Assembly (NCBI RefSeq): GCF_001523745.2
Contig: NZ_CP013386.1
Coordinates: 3,596,001 to 3,660,000, forward strand
Origin: Burkholderia mayonis
GTDB taxonomy: Bacteria > Pseudomonadota > Gammaproteobacteria > Burkholderiales > Burkholderiaceae
Length of the DNA stretch: 64,000 nt
Reading direction: 5' to 3'
Shown: positions 49,591-58,547 of the stretch, one piece after another
Position numbering within the stretch: position 1 is the stretch's first letter
How the letters are laid out: each line of letters opens with the position of its first letter
Made by a program: the position numbers and the translations under genes
Notes under the pieces: model-generated
Database searches by the model: none
What the model saw: the letters and a program-made list of their open reading frames with translations, nothing else
What the model was told of the DNA's origin: nothing

Positions 49591-51142
49591 ATTCGCGCGG
49601 ACTCAACCCCACGATGCGCCTGAAGCTTTTTTCGAAATGACTCAGGTCGCCGAAGCCAACGCTCAGCGCGACTTCAGTCACGCGCGGACAGTCGTCACGC
49701 ATCAGCATTTCCTTCGCCTTCTCGATGCGAATTTGCTGGAGCAGCGGCTTGAACGCGACATTCAACGTGTGACGGAACAGATAGCTCAAATGCGACGGGC
49801 TCACGTGAGCGTGCTGCGCCAGCTGCTCCATTGAAATCGGATTGGCGTAATGTTCACCGAGATAAAGCAGCGCCTTGCGCAGCGCCTTATGCAATCGCGC
49901 CAGCTCCGCGCCGTTGCGTGTCATCGCACACTGCGCCCAGTGGGCCGGCATCGCCGAAGACCGCGACGTGGCAACAGCCAGCTCCATCGTGCGCCGTGAC
50001 GCCTCGTCATCTCGATCGGCGACGCGCGACGTGCCGACACGCTCGCTACGCGATTGCGAAATCATCCACGGCACGTGAAGCGCGACATCCGCACGGCCGA
50101 TGGCGGCATCGCCCGTCATGACCGCGAGGCGCGCGATCACGCGCTCCAGTTCATACAGATTTTCCGGCCACGCATAGAGCCGGCAAATCTCGAGCAGCGC
50201 GTCGCTGCACTTGCGCTCCGCGACATAGCCATGATGTTCGAGCGCCGCGACGATCAGCGGCGCGATGTCGTCCTGGCGAAGGCGAAGCGACGGCACTGTC
50301 ACCGACAGGAAATCCAGTTCGGCCAGCAGTGCTTGCGAGAATCGCCCTTCTTCCACGCATCTTCGCAAGTCGGACGTCGTCGACGCGATCACGCGCACCT
50401 CGCACTCGTCCGGCACCACCAGCCATTGTCCGAGCCGCGAATGCAGATGCTGTCGCAGCTGGTTCTGAAGCCGCGTAGCAAGCTCGTCGATGCCGTTGAA
50501 GAACAAGGTGCCGCCGGCCGCCTGTTTGAACCATTGCGCCGGATCGCCGGCAGGATCGGCGCAGTTGACTTCAATGAACGGCCCGTCCCGTCGAGGTCCG
50601 CAACAATGCAGCGCCGCCGCCAACGGGGCCTTCTCGGTGCCGAACTCGCCGGTGAGCAACACCGGCAACGTGCTGTACGACGCCTTTTCGACGAAAATCT
50701 CGACGCGGTGCAACGGTTCGGACATGCCCACGAGCAACAAGCTGCGGCTCAGACGTTGCCGAGCCCACCGTTGCACGTCGTAGCGCTTGCACAACAATGC
50801 GCAGCGATGTGCAAAGGCGGCACCCCATTCGGCGAATGCTTCCGATCGATCAGCGGTGCCTCGCCCATTCAACCGCAGCGTGCCGAGTTGCTCTCCCGCA
50901 TATGTCACCGGGAATCGAGCCGAATGCGCGGCCGGTTCGGAATGTTCGTCGACGTTCGTTTCCTCGATCCATGCGAGATCGATCTGTGCGCCGTTGCGAT
51001 TCAACTGCAGGACACCCACGCCGCGCAGCCACAAGGACGCGCTCCCCAAGTCCAGTTGCCGGGCGAACGCCCGCACCAGCGATTCGAGCAGATGCGGGAA
51101 CGTCCGATAGGGACGATAGACGCTTCGCAATAGCGATTCCAC
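49571..51142 (-). CDS. Hybrid regulator: degenerate sigma-54-type AAA core plus AraC HTH
   Basis: 523 residues. N-terminal GAF-like sensory part (about 1-125), then an AAA core with changed Walker A (TGEFGTEK, 164-171; normally GESGTGKE) and changed Walker B (GGTLFFNGIDEL, ~210-221; normally DE), and no GAFTGA loop, so it cannot activate sigma-54 in the usual way. The C-terminal ~100 residues are an AraC/XylS double HTH (MEQLAQHAHVSPSHLSYLFRHTLNVAFKPLLQQIRIEKAKEMLMRDDCPRVTEVALSVGFGDLSHFEKSFRRIVGLSPREFRSS) in place of the normal Fis-type HTH. It is divergent from the response regulator and convergent on the reb locus, so it is a good candidate regulator of the reb genes. Confidence 0.85.
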   Translation of the reverse strand: MESLLRSVYRPYRTFPHLLESLVRAFARQLDLGSASLWLRGVGVLQLNRNGAQIDLAWIEETNVDEHSEPAAHSARFPVTYAGEQLGTLRLNGRGTADRSEAFAEWGAAFAHRCALLCKRYDVQRWARQRLSRSLLLVGMSEPLHRVEIFVEKASYSTLPVLLTGEFGTEKAPLAAALHCCGPRRDGPFIEVNCADPAGDPAQWFKQAAGGTLFFNGIDELATRLQNQLRQHLHSRLGQWLVVPDECEVRVIASTTSDLRRCVEEGRFSQALLAELDFLSVTVPSLRLRQDDIAPLIVAALEHHGYVAERKCSDALLEICRLYAWPENLYELERVIARLAVMTGDAAIGRADVALHVPWMISQSRSERVGTSRVADRDDEASRRTMELAVATSRSSAMPAHWAQCAMTRNGAELARLHKALRKALLYLGEHYANPISMEQLAQHAHVSPSHLSYLFRHTLNVAFKPLLQQIRIEKAKEMLMRDDCPRVTEVALSVGFGDLSHFEKSFRRIVGLSPREFRSSIA

Positions 51143-51615
51143 GTCGATGACCTCGTTCGGACATGGACGACTTCGATCATCCCGGCATCGAGCTGCTCAT
51201 GCCGTATTTCATCGATTGCCCGCCGCCGGCGAGCGGTCTTGCATGCGTGATATCGCATCCGGGAACAGTCCACATCATGCGTCTCCCTCGTATGAATCGG
51301 CATTTCGCAACGACGGCGCGCCGTAGCCGCGAGCCATCCATCGCATGCACATGAAGTATGCAAGGCTCGCGTGGAATCGCACGAGACAAGCGCGCCGTTG
51401 TCAATCGTTGTTCACATACGGCGCAGCGTCACGGAACGACAGGGCCGTCACGGCGAACGGCCGCGCGACGGCCGGCGAACTTCACGCATTCGATTGCGCG
51501 CTCCGCTTAACATGGCGACTGGAAATTTGTCGGCGGACGTCGACGGTGGAATCGGGGCTGAACTTTTGCAATCCTCGAATCGATTGCCCGAATTGGTTAC
51601 CCCGAAGGAGAAACC
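51143..51615. other. Divergent control region of the two regulators
   Basis: About 470 bp between the AAA/AraC regulator and the response regulator. The sequence is not coding on either strand by context. It should contain both promoters; GAAGGAGAAACC before 51,616 is a strong ribosome-binding site for the response regulator. I could not call -35/-10 pairs. Confidence 0.45.
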
Positions 51616-52338
51616 ATGGAAGCTTCGCCGGGGCGCATTCTCATCGTCGAAGACGACCCCATTACCCGCACGATGCTGGCCCGCTACCTGGGCGATGCCG
51701 GCTTTGATCTCCTTACCAGCGGCAACGTCGCGCAAGCACGCCAGGCGCTGCGCGCCGCGCCGGCCGACGTGCTGCTGCTGGACATCAACCTTCCCGACGG
51801 CGACGGCATCTCCCTTGCCCGCGAGCTGCGCGAGCACAGTACCGCCGGCATCATCTTCGTGACGCAACGCGACGGCGACATCGATCGCGTCCTCGGCCTG
51901 GAAACCGCCGGCGACGACTACATCACCAAGCCGATCCGGCTGCGCGAGCTGCTTGCCCGCGTGCGCGCCCTGTTGCGCCGGCAACGGCTGTATCGCGAGA
52001 TCGCTCCTGTCGATACGGTGCTGACTTTCGACCGCTGGCTGATCGACCTTCGGCGCCGGGAGCTGGCGCTGTCGGGCGGCGCCGTGCTGCCCCTGACCCC
52101 GCGCGAGTTCGATCTGCTGGCCGCGCTCGTGATGGTTCGCGGTGCGACGCTCACGCGCGAGTATCTACTCGAAGTGGTCAGCAAGCGCGAGCGCGCGACG
52201 GACTCACGCACCGTGGACACCTTGATCGCGCGACTGCGCCGCAAGATGTCCGGCGACGCCGGCGGGATGCGCAGCCCGATCAGCACGGTCGTCGGGATCG
52301 GCTACCGACTCGATGCCGCGGTGAATCGCGGTGGTTGA
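51616..52338 (+). CDS. OmpR-family response regulator
   Basis: 240 residues. Receiver domain with acidic pocket Glu12/Asp13/Asp14, phospho-acceptor Asp56 (LLLDINLP) and Lys105 (DDYITKP). A winged helix follows (LALSGGAVLPLTPREFDLLAALVMVRGATLTREYLLEVV; SRTVDTLIARLRRKM; ISTVVGIGYRL). TorR-like subgroup by eye. It is convergent with, and overlaps by 37 bp, the hybrid kinase gene, so the two form a likely two-component pair. Proximity to the reb locus suggests a role there. Confidence 0.92.
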   Translation: MEASPGRILIVEDDPITRTMLARYLGDAGFDLLTSGNVAQARQALRAAPADVLLLDINLPDGDGISLARELREHSTAGIIFVTQRDGDIDRVLGLETAGDDYITKPIRLRELLARVRALLRRQRLYREIAPVDTVLTFDRWLIDLRRRELALSGGAVLPLTPREFDLLAALVMVRGATLTREYLLEVVSKRERATDSRTVDTLIARLRRKMSGDAGGMRSPISTVVGIGYRLDAAVNRGG

Positions 52339-54506
52339 CGACTGCGTCGCACGCGCCGCGCCTCGCGCGCGATTTTGCGCAGTGCGTCGAAAGTGTGTTC
52401 GAATTCGATGTCGAGCGCGATGAGGAGGGCGGAAAGTTCCGATGCCTCGTCCCGACCGGCCGCCTGTTTCACTCGCTCGGCGAGCCGCCCGAGTCTCACG
52501 AGTCCCAATGCCGCCGCTGAGCTCGTCAGCCGGTGTGAAAGCGCTTTGATTCGACTTGCGTTTTGCTCTGCGACGGCTTCGCCGAGGTCGCTCAGCAAAC
52601 GTCGCCCTTCATGCCGGAACTGGTGCACGAGCCAGCCGACTGCGGCAGCACCGAGCGCCTCGGCATGCTCGCTCAGACAAACGAGATCCACAGCTACGTC
52701 CGTCGACCAGATCTTGTCTGAAGGTCGAGGCCGCGCGACAGCCGTGCCGCCCACGGTCTCGAGTACCCGGCGCAACGCGTCTCGCCGGATCGGCTTCACC
52801 AGAACCGAGGTGAAGATATCCGTCACGCCGGCGCTTTGCGCCCGAAGGAGATCCGCAGTCAGCACGACGATCGGCATCTCCCACCGTTCCTCAGCACGCG
52901 CGTTCTGCGCGCGTATCCGGCGTGCGGTCTCGATACCGTCCACGAGCGGCATATGAAGGTCCAGGAATACGCCGTCGAAACGCTCACGAGCGGTCTCCGC
53001 AACCGCAGCCTCTCCGCTGTTCACGGGCGTAGCATCGTGGCCCGCCTGAGTGAGAAGGCCGCAAATCACGACCTGGTTGATCGGGTCGTCGTCGACGACG
53101 AGGAGCTTCAAGCGTCGCGATGGAGGTGACGCCGATATGTCCGGCGGCGCCGCGACAATCGCCGCGGCCACCGGCACCACGACCTGGAACCGACTGCCGA
53201 CACCGTGCTCGCTGACCGCAGTGATCGTGCCGCCCAGCATGTCGACGACACGCCGGCACACGGCCAAGCCCAAGCCTGCCCCGCCAAAGCGGCGTCCAAT
53301 CGATTCGTCGGCTTGAGTAAATTCGTCAAAAATCCGCGCCAGCATGTTTTCCGGGATACCTATCCCGGTGTCCTCGACGGTGATCTCCAGCTGCAACTCG
53401 CCCGCAACGCGGCCCCGCATGGTCAACGAAACGCCGACGCGGCCTCGCTCGGTAAACTTGACGGCATTGCTCAACAGATTCACCAGCACCTGGCGCAACC
53501 TTCCGGCATCGGCATGCAGCGCTTCCGGCACGTCACGATTGACGAGAACGTCGATGGTTGTCTGCCGGGCGAGCGCACGCGTCCACATCAACTCGACGAC
53601 GCTTTGAATCAGTTGCCGGGGATCGAAGTCAGTCGAAACCGGTTCTTCAACCACCGCCCCAAGGCGCACGTAATCGATCATGCTGTCGAGCAAGCCGGTC
53701 AGATGTTCGGCGCAATCTCGCGCAATCGCGACCTGGCGGCGCTGCATCGCATCCAGTCGCGAATCTTCCAGCAGTTGCAGCACGCCGAGCACGCCATTCA
53801 TGGGTATACGTACCTCATGACTGACTATGGCCAACAACGTTGTCTTGGCCCGGTCGGCTGCTTCGGCTACATCCTTGGCACGCCGCAGTTCCTCGCGTTG
53901 GTGGGTCTCGCTGCGCACACGGGCGAATTCCTGCCGGCGCATCCGCTCCGCACGCCAAACCTGTTGCAAGCCAATGGCAAGCGCAAAACCCATCGCAATC
54001 GATAGCGGACAGAGCAGCGGCGACATCGCCGCGCACCGCCACCGCAGGATCGCGATGAGCCCGACTGCAAAGCATGTGCCGTTGATGGCGCTCGGCACGA
54101 AGCGCAGCGGCAGGACAGTCAAGAGCCCGAATAGCACGGTCTGCATGACCAGCAAATTCGACGGACTCGCGACACCCTCGGCAATCGCCAGCATGTCGAT
54201 TACGATTGCCCAAGCCAATAGCAAACATTGGAGCGTGGAGGCCTCTATCGGCCGACGCAACCGCAACAGCAGCCATGCCGACCACAGGACTGAGGCGAAA
54301 CGCAGACCGAACTGCATGACTGACTCACGCTCAAGTCCGGCCTGCCTGATGTCGTTGAGTACAAAAGACAGAGCGGCAATGACCGCAACCCATAACGCCG
54401 CGCGCGCCTGATACACGGTTTCCGACACACGGCATCGACGAAAGAGCTGTTCGGTCTCGGCGTCGACAAATTCAGGAATTACGCCCCTCAGCGTGTCGGC
54501 AGTCAT
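52302..54506 (-). CDS. Hybrid sensor histidine kinase (HisKA-HATPase-REC-Hpt)
   Basis: 734 residues. Several N-terminal membrane helices (about 33-185) with only very short external loops, then HisKA with phospho-His ~230 (LLAIVSHEVRIPMNGVLG), HATPase (N box LVNLLSNAVKFTERG; G boxes DTGIGIPENM and RFGGAGLGLAV), a receiver (KLLVVDDDPINQ; acceptor in FLDLHMP) and a C-terminal Hpt (ALSHRLTSSAAALGLVRLG). It has the same phosphorelay layout as BarA/TorS-class kinases. With its membrane sensor and no periplasmic domain it may sense membrane state or a diffusible signal. Confidence 0.92.
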   Translation of the reverse strand: MTADTLRGVIPEFVDAETEQLFRRCRVSETVYQARAALWVAVIAALSFVLNDIRQAGLERESVMQFGLRFASVLWSAWLLLRLRRPIEASTLQCLLLAWAIVIDMLAIAEGVASPSNLLVMQTVLFGLLTVLPLRFVPSAINGTCFAVGLIAILRWRCAAMSPLLCPLSIAMGFALAIGLQQVWRAERMRRQEFARVRSETHQREELRRAKDVAEAADRAKTTLLAIVSHEVRIPMNGVLGVLQLLEDSRLDAMQRRQVAIARDCAEHLTGLLDSMIDYVRLGAVVEEPVSTDFDPRQLIQSVVELMWTRALARQTTIDVLVNRDVPEALHADAGRLRQVLVNLLSNAVKFTERGRVGVSLTMRGRVAGELQLEITVEDTGIGIPENMLARIFDEFTQADESIGRRFGGAGLGLAVCRRVVDMLGGTITAVSEHGVGSRFQVVVPVAAAIVAAPPDISASPPSRRLKLLVVDDDPINQVVICGLLTQAGHDATPVNSGEAAVAETARERFDGVFLDLHMPLVDGIETARRIRAQNARAEERWEMPIVVLTADLLRAQSAGVTDIFTSVLVKPIRRDALRRVLETVGGTAVARPRPSDKIWSTDVAVDLVCLSEHAEALGAAAVGWLVHQFRHEGRRLLSDLGEAVAEQNASRIKALSHRLTSSAAALGLVRLGRLAERVKQAAGRDEASELSALLIALDIEFEHTFDALRKIAREARRVRRSRQPPRFTAASSR

Positions 54507-55523
54507 AGTTGTTCTGGTTAAGCATTACCCGTCAGATAATCGGGTCGGGCTGGCCAGTTTGAATTTTAGGCGCTGAAATAATCGACGGCAGTATTCGTTT
54601 TGTAAATCAAAGGATCTCGATCCAATAACATGGCGAAAACCGCGACGCAATCGCTTTACTGAACCCAATTCGGGAAGAAGTGATATAGAACGATCTGAAG
54701 CGGAATATTGAAGGCCGAAGGCTTCATCGATCGTCTGGATCTGAAAACCGGCGAATGACAAGACCATTCACCACGAACCGGAATTCGGGAAAGAAATCGC
54801 TCACGAGATGGGGAGGGATATCCGGAATGCCGTGCATGAGGCAGGTTGACACTTGGATGCCCGCATCAAATCGTTCGGAGTAACGCAGCACGGACTGGTC
54901 GATCATGCGGGCCGAGTCGCGCCGAGCACCGATCCGGTGAGCAATGATGTGGCGCAGTGCGTGTTGGATCGGCTCGAGCGCGGCCTTGCGTTGTCGAACG
55001 CAAAGCGATCGCGCGTCTTGACGTGCGCGCGTGGTTGCAAACGCAGCGATTCGACGACGCGGACCGTATCCGTCGAGAACTTCCCTTCAGGTCACAAATG
55101 ATCTTGCGGAATGATCTTGCGGATGTCCTGCGCGAAGGCAGCGGCTGGAATCATCGCCCTCCGGACCCGCCGGCGGAGCGCAACGATCGGCCGATATTTC
55201 CCGCCCCACGGGCCGGTGTCGGCGGCCTCCAGCGTGTCCGGACGCCAGCCGACGCCCGCCCTCGAACCCAACCGTGACCGACTTGCAACCTTCCAACCGG
55301 CGCGTTCCGGCAAATTGCCGGTCATCAAATGAATAAGCCGGACCTGGCTATCGTTTCCGGAACCGCACGTTGATCGTGCGCAGCGTCGGTCAACATACGA
55401 TGATGTCCGGCGACGCTTCGATGCCTTACATCTTTGCCTTTCACACAAAAGGCCAGCCAGGCTCCCGCGTGGGCGGCATTGGCGCCAAATCGGCAGACTC
55501 GCCGCCAATGCCATTCGACCGCC
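54507..55523. other. Intergenic, no gene supported
   Basis: About 1 kb between the kinase and cca, with lower GC around 54,530-54,700. Short open frames (for example minus 54,724-54,906 and 54,525-54,767) have no recognisable family or ribosome-binding site. It may be remnant DNA at the right edge of the accessory region; no repeat or tRNA was seen. Confidence 0.45.
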
Positions 55524-56765
55524 TCATTTTCCTTCGCCAATCACCTCCGCCACCGCGCTCACGCGCGCGCGGTGCACCGCATCCCTGATCTTCGCCGGCT
55601 CGCCCGCGAGCCCTTGCGCGATCGCCCCCGCGTCGACCGCGCGCGCGGCGACGAGCGCCTGCCGCAGCCGCTCGGCCTGAGGATAAGGCGTCGCCTCGAG
55701 GCCGAGGCGACCGCGCGCATCGGCCTCGCTCGCCTGCAGCGCCTCGGCGAAGCGTGCAGGCTTGCGCAGCGCGTCGGCGCGCTCGAACAGGCGCACGAGC
55801 GCGGCCGCGCCCATCTCCATCACGCGATGCAGGTTGCCGTGCTCACGCGCGACGACAAGCGCCAGATCGCGGCACTCGTTCGGCACCCGCAGACGCTCGC
55901 ACAGCGGCTTCAGCAGTTCGATGCTGCGCCCCTCGTGGCCGATGTGGCGCGGCAGCACGTCGGCGGGCGTCGTCGCCTTGCCGAGATCGTGCGTGAGCGC
56001 CGCGAAGCGCACGGGCAGCGAGTAGCCCTGCTTCGCCGCGTGATCGATCACCATCATCACGTGCGCGCCCGTGTCGATTTCCGGGTGATAGTCGGCGCGC
56101 TGCGGCACGCCGAACAGCGCGTCGATCTCGGGCAGGACCCGCACGAGCGCGCCGCACTCGCGCAGCACCGCGAACATTCGCGACGGCTTGCCCTCCATCA
56201 GCCCGCGCGCGACCTCCTGCCATACGCGCTCGGGCACGAGCGCGTCGACCTCGCCCGCTGCGACCATCTCGCGCATCAGCGCGGTCGTTTCCGGCGCGAC
56301 CACGAAATCGGCGAAGCGCGCGGCGAAGCGCGCGACGCGCAGAATCCGCACCGGATCCTCGGCGAACGCGTCGCCGACGTGCCGGAACACCTTCGCGCGC
56401 AAGTCCGCCTGCCCGTCGAACGGATCGACGACCGGCCCGACGAGCGCGCCGTCGGGGCTCACTTCGCGCGCCATCGCATTGATCGTCAGGTCGCGCCGCA
56501 CGAGATCCTGCTCGAGCGTCACGTCGGGCGCGTAGTAGAACTGGAAGCCGTGATAACCGGCGGCGGTCTTGCGCTCGGTGCGCGCGAGCGCGTACTCCTC
56601 GTGCGTGCCCGGGTGCAGGAACACCGGAAAATCCTTGCCGACCGGCTTGAAGCCTTGCGCCACCATCTGCTCGGGCGTCGCGCCGACGACGACGTAGTCG
56701 CGGTCACGCACCGGCAGGCCGAGCAATTCGTCGCGGATCGCGCCGCCCACTGCGTAGACATTCAT
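55524..56765 (-). CDS. cca: CCA tRNA nucleotidyltransferase (long form with HD domain)
   Basis: 413 residues from ATG 56,765 ([28 protein letters not shown]), which overlaps the GST stop by 4 bp. NTase motif GGAIRD and catalytic D21/D23; [15 protein letters not shown] and [10 protein letters not shown] are the nucleotide-binding parts; the HD phosphohydrolase motif [11 protein letters not shown] lies near residue 255. The enzyme adds or repairs the CCA end of tRNAs; the HD part gives 2',3'-cyclic phosphodiesterase and phosphatase activity. Standard proteobacterial length. Confidence 0.95.
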   Translation of the reverse strand: MNVYAVGGAIRDELLGLPVRDRDYVVVGATPEQMVAQGFKPVGKDFPVFLHPGTHEEYALARTERKTAAGYHGFQFYYAPDVTLEQDLVRRDLTINAMAREVSPDGALVGPVVDPFDGQADLRAKVFRHVGDAFAEDPVRILRVARFAARFADFVVAPETTALMREMVAAGEVDALVPERVWQEVARGLMEGKPSRMFAVLRECGALVRVLPEIDALFGVPQRADYHPEIDTGAHVMMVIDHAAKQGYSLPVRFAALTHDLGKATTPADVLPRHIGHEGRSIELLKPLCERLRVPNECRDLALVVAREHGNLHRVMEMGAAALVRLFERADALRKPARFAEALQASEADARGRLGLEATPYPQAERLRQALVAARAVDAGAIAQGLAGEPAKIRDAVHRARVSAVAEVIGEGK

Positions 56766-57409
56766 CGAGACGGCCCGTACACGTCGATCACGCGGGTTTC
56801 GAGGCGCGCGCCGTCGATCCATTCGCGTACGGCAGGCAGTCCGGCGATGCTCGCGGCGTAAGCGCTCGCTTCGGGCGACAGCGGCGGCTCGTACGTCTGG
56901 AATCGCAGCACGACGGGCGCATACATCGCGTCGGCAATCGAAAAATCGCCGAACAGGAACGGGCCGCCCGACGCGGCGAGACACGTGCGCCACAGCTCGT
57001 CGATGCGCGCAACGTCGGCGAGCGCAGCGGGCGTCGCGCCCCGCCCCGGATGCGACTCGCGCACGTTGAGCGGCATCTCGCTGCGCAGCGCGGCGAAGCC
57101 CGCATGCATCTCCGCCGACACGCTGCGCGCGATCGCCCGCACGGCCGGATCGCGCGGCCACAGCGCATGCTGCGGGAAGCGCTCGGCGAGCGTCTCGACG
57201 ATCGCGAGCGAATCCCAGACCGCGCCACCGTCGTCGTCGACGAGGCACGGCACCTTGCCGGACGGCGAATGCGCGCGGATGCGCGTCGTCGTGTCGTCGA
57301 GGCGCAGTCCGATCATCACTTCGTCGAACGGGATCGCGAAGTGCTTCAGCAGCACCCACGGGCGCATCGACCACGACGAGTAGTTCTTGTCTCCGATCAC
57401 GAGTTTCAT
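56762..57409 (-). CDS. Glutathione S-transferase family protein
   Basis: 215 residues from ATG 57,409 ([35 protein letters not shown]), with AGGATG at 8 bp; an upstream ATG at 57,418 is too close to that site. A thioredoxin-like N-domain has the [15 protein letters not shown] loop with cis-Pro, and an all-helical C-domain follows ([25 protein letters not shown]). Substrate unknown. It is translationally coupled to cca (ATGA overlap). Confidence 0.88.
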   Translation of the reverse strand: MKLVIGDKNYSSWSMRPWVLLKHFAIPFDEVMIGLRLDDTTTRIRAHSPSGKVPCLVDDDGGAVWDSLAIVETLAERFPQHALWPRDPAVRAIARSVSAEMHAGFAALRSEMPLNVRESHPGRGATPAALADVARIDELWRTCLAASGGPFLFGDFSIADAMYAPVVLRFQTYEPPLSPEASAYAASIAGLPAVREWIDGARLETRVIDVYGPSR

Positions 57410-57473
57410 GGGGTTCATCCTGTGGTTGTCGATGGTTCGGTCAGCCCGCGGCGGCCACGGACGTTCCGCTCGT

Positions 57474-58433
57474 TTACCGGCGTGCGCGCCAGTCGGAAAA
57501 GCGCGAGCGCATCGCGGCATCGCCGATGTAGGTCGGCGCGATGCTTTCGAGGCTCGCGGGCGTGATCCCGAGCTCGGGGGCGATCGGTCCCGTCATCACG
57601 CTCGGCACCGACAGCGACGCGAGGTTGTCGCGCGTGATCAGCGGCTCGCCCGGCAGCATCTCGAACACGCAGGCCTGCAGCCGCGCGAGCGCGTCGGGCA
57701 GCCGGACGATCCGCGCGCTGCGGCCGACGAGCCTGCCCGCATACCGGACGAGCTCCTCGAGCCGGTACGTGCGCGGCCCGCCGAGCTCGTAGGTCTTGCC
57801 GCGCGTCGCGTCGCGCGCGCACGCGTTCGCAATCGCCTGCGCGACGTCGCCGACGTAGATCGGCTGCATCAGCGCATCGGGCATCGCGAGCGGCACCACC
57901 GGGAAAATCCGCTGGAGCCGCGCGAAGGTGTTGAGGAATGCGTCGCCCGGGCCGAACACGATCGACGGCCGGAACACCGTGACGTCGAGCACGCCCGCCG
58001 CAGCCTGCGCGTGCAGCGCGGCCTCGCCGTCGCCTTTGGAGCGCAGGTACATGCTGGGCGCGCGCGGATCGGCGCCTAGCGCGCTCACGTGGAGCACGCG
58101 CGGCACGTGCACTTCGATGCATGCGGCGGCGAGCGCCGCGGGAAGCGCGACGTGCAGCCGCTCGAAGCCTTCGCCGTACGGTTTGCCGCGCCCGCCGTGC
58201 AGCACGCCGACGAGATTGACGGCCGCGTGCGCGCCCGCGACGAAGCGGGCGAGTTCGCGCACGTCGAATGCGGAAAGCTCGGCGATCTCGACGGGCAGCG
58301 TCGCGAGATGCCGCGCATGCTCGCGGCGCCGCGCCGCGATCCGCACGTGCGCGCCCGCGCCGACGAGCGCGTTGACGAGCCTGCTGCCGATAAAGCCCGT
58401 GCCGCCGAGCACGGCGATGGTCTGGCCCTGCAT
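57474..58433 (-). CDS. NAD(P)-binding epimerase-like, NDUFA9/complex I family
   Basis: 319 residues. N-terminal Rossmann motif IAVLGGTGFIGSRLVNALVGAGAHVRIAARR, then VNLVGVLHGGRGKPYGEGFERLHVALPAALAAACIE and FRPSIVFGPGDAFLNTFARLQRIFP, as in the SDR atypical NDUFA9-like group. The catalytic YxxxK is not intact (MYLRSKGDGE), typical of this non-catalytic or reductase-like group. The role in Burkholderia is unclear, possibly a quinone-linked reductase. GAGG precedes ATG 58,433. Confidence 0.85.
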   Translation of the reverse strand: MQGQTIAVLGGTGFIGSRLVNALVGAGAHVRIAARRREHARHLATLPVEIAELSAFDVRELARFVAGAHAAVNLVGVLHGGRGKPYGEGFERLHVALPAALAAACIEVHVPRVLHVSALGADPRAPSMYLRSKGDGEAALHAQAAAGVLDVTVFRPSIVFGPGDAFLNTFARLQRIFPVVPLAMPDALMQPIYVGDVAQAIANACARDATRGKTYELGGPRTYRLEELVRYAGRLVGRSARIVRLPDALARLQACVFEMLPGEPLITRDNLASLSVPSVMTGPIAPELGITPASLESIAPTYIGDAAMRSRFSDWRARR

Positions 58434-58547
58434 GATCGTGCCTCACCCAAGCGCGCCGCCGCGCGACGCGCGGCGGCGAAACCCGCACGAAACCCCGAAC
58501 ACGCCCGGAATGCGTGCGTTGCGTTCCGGGACGTTCCGCGATGCGCG

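Noticed and set aside
54525..54906. Two small minus-strand open frames after the kinase
   Set aside because: No family, no ribosome-binding site, mutually overlapping; kept only as an unexplained region.
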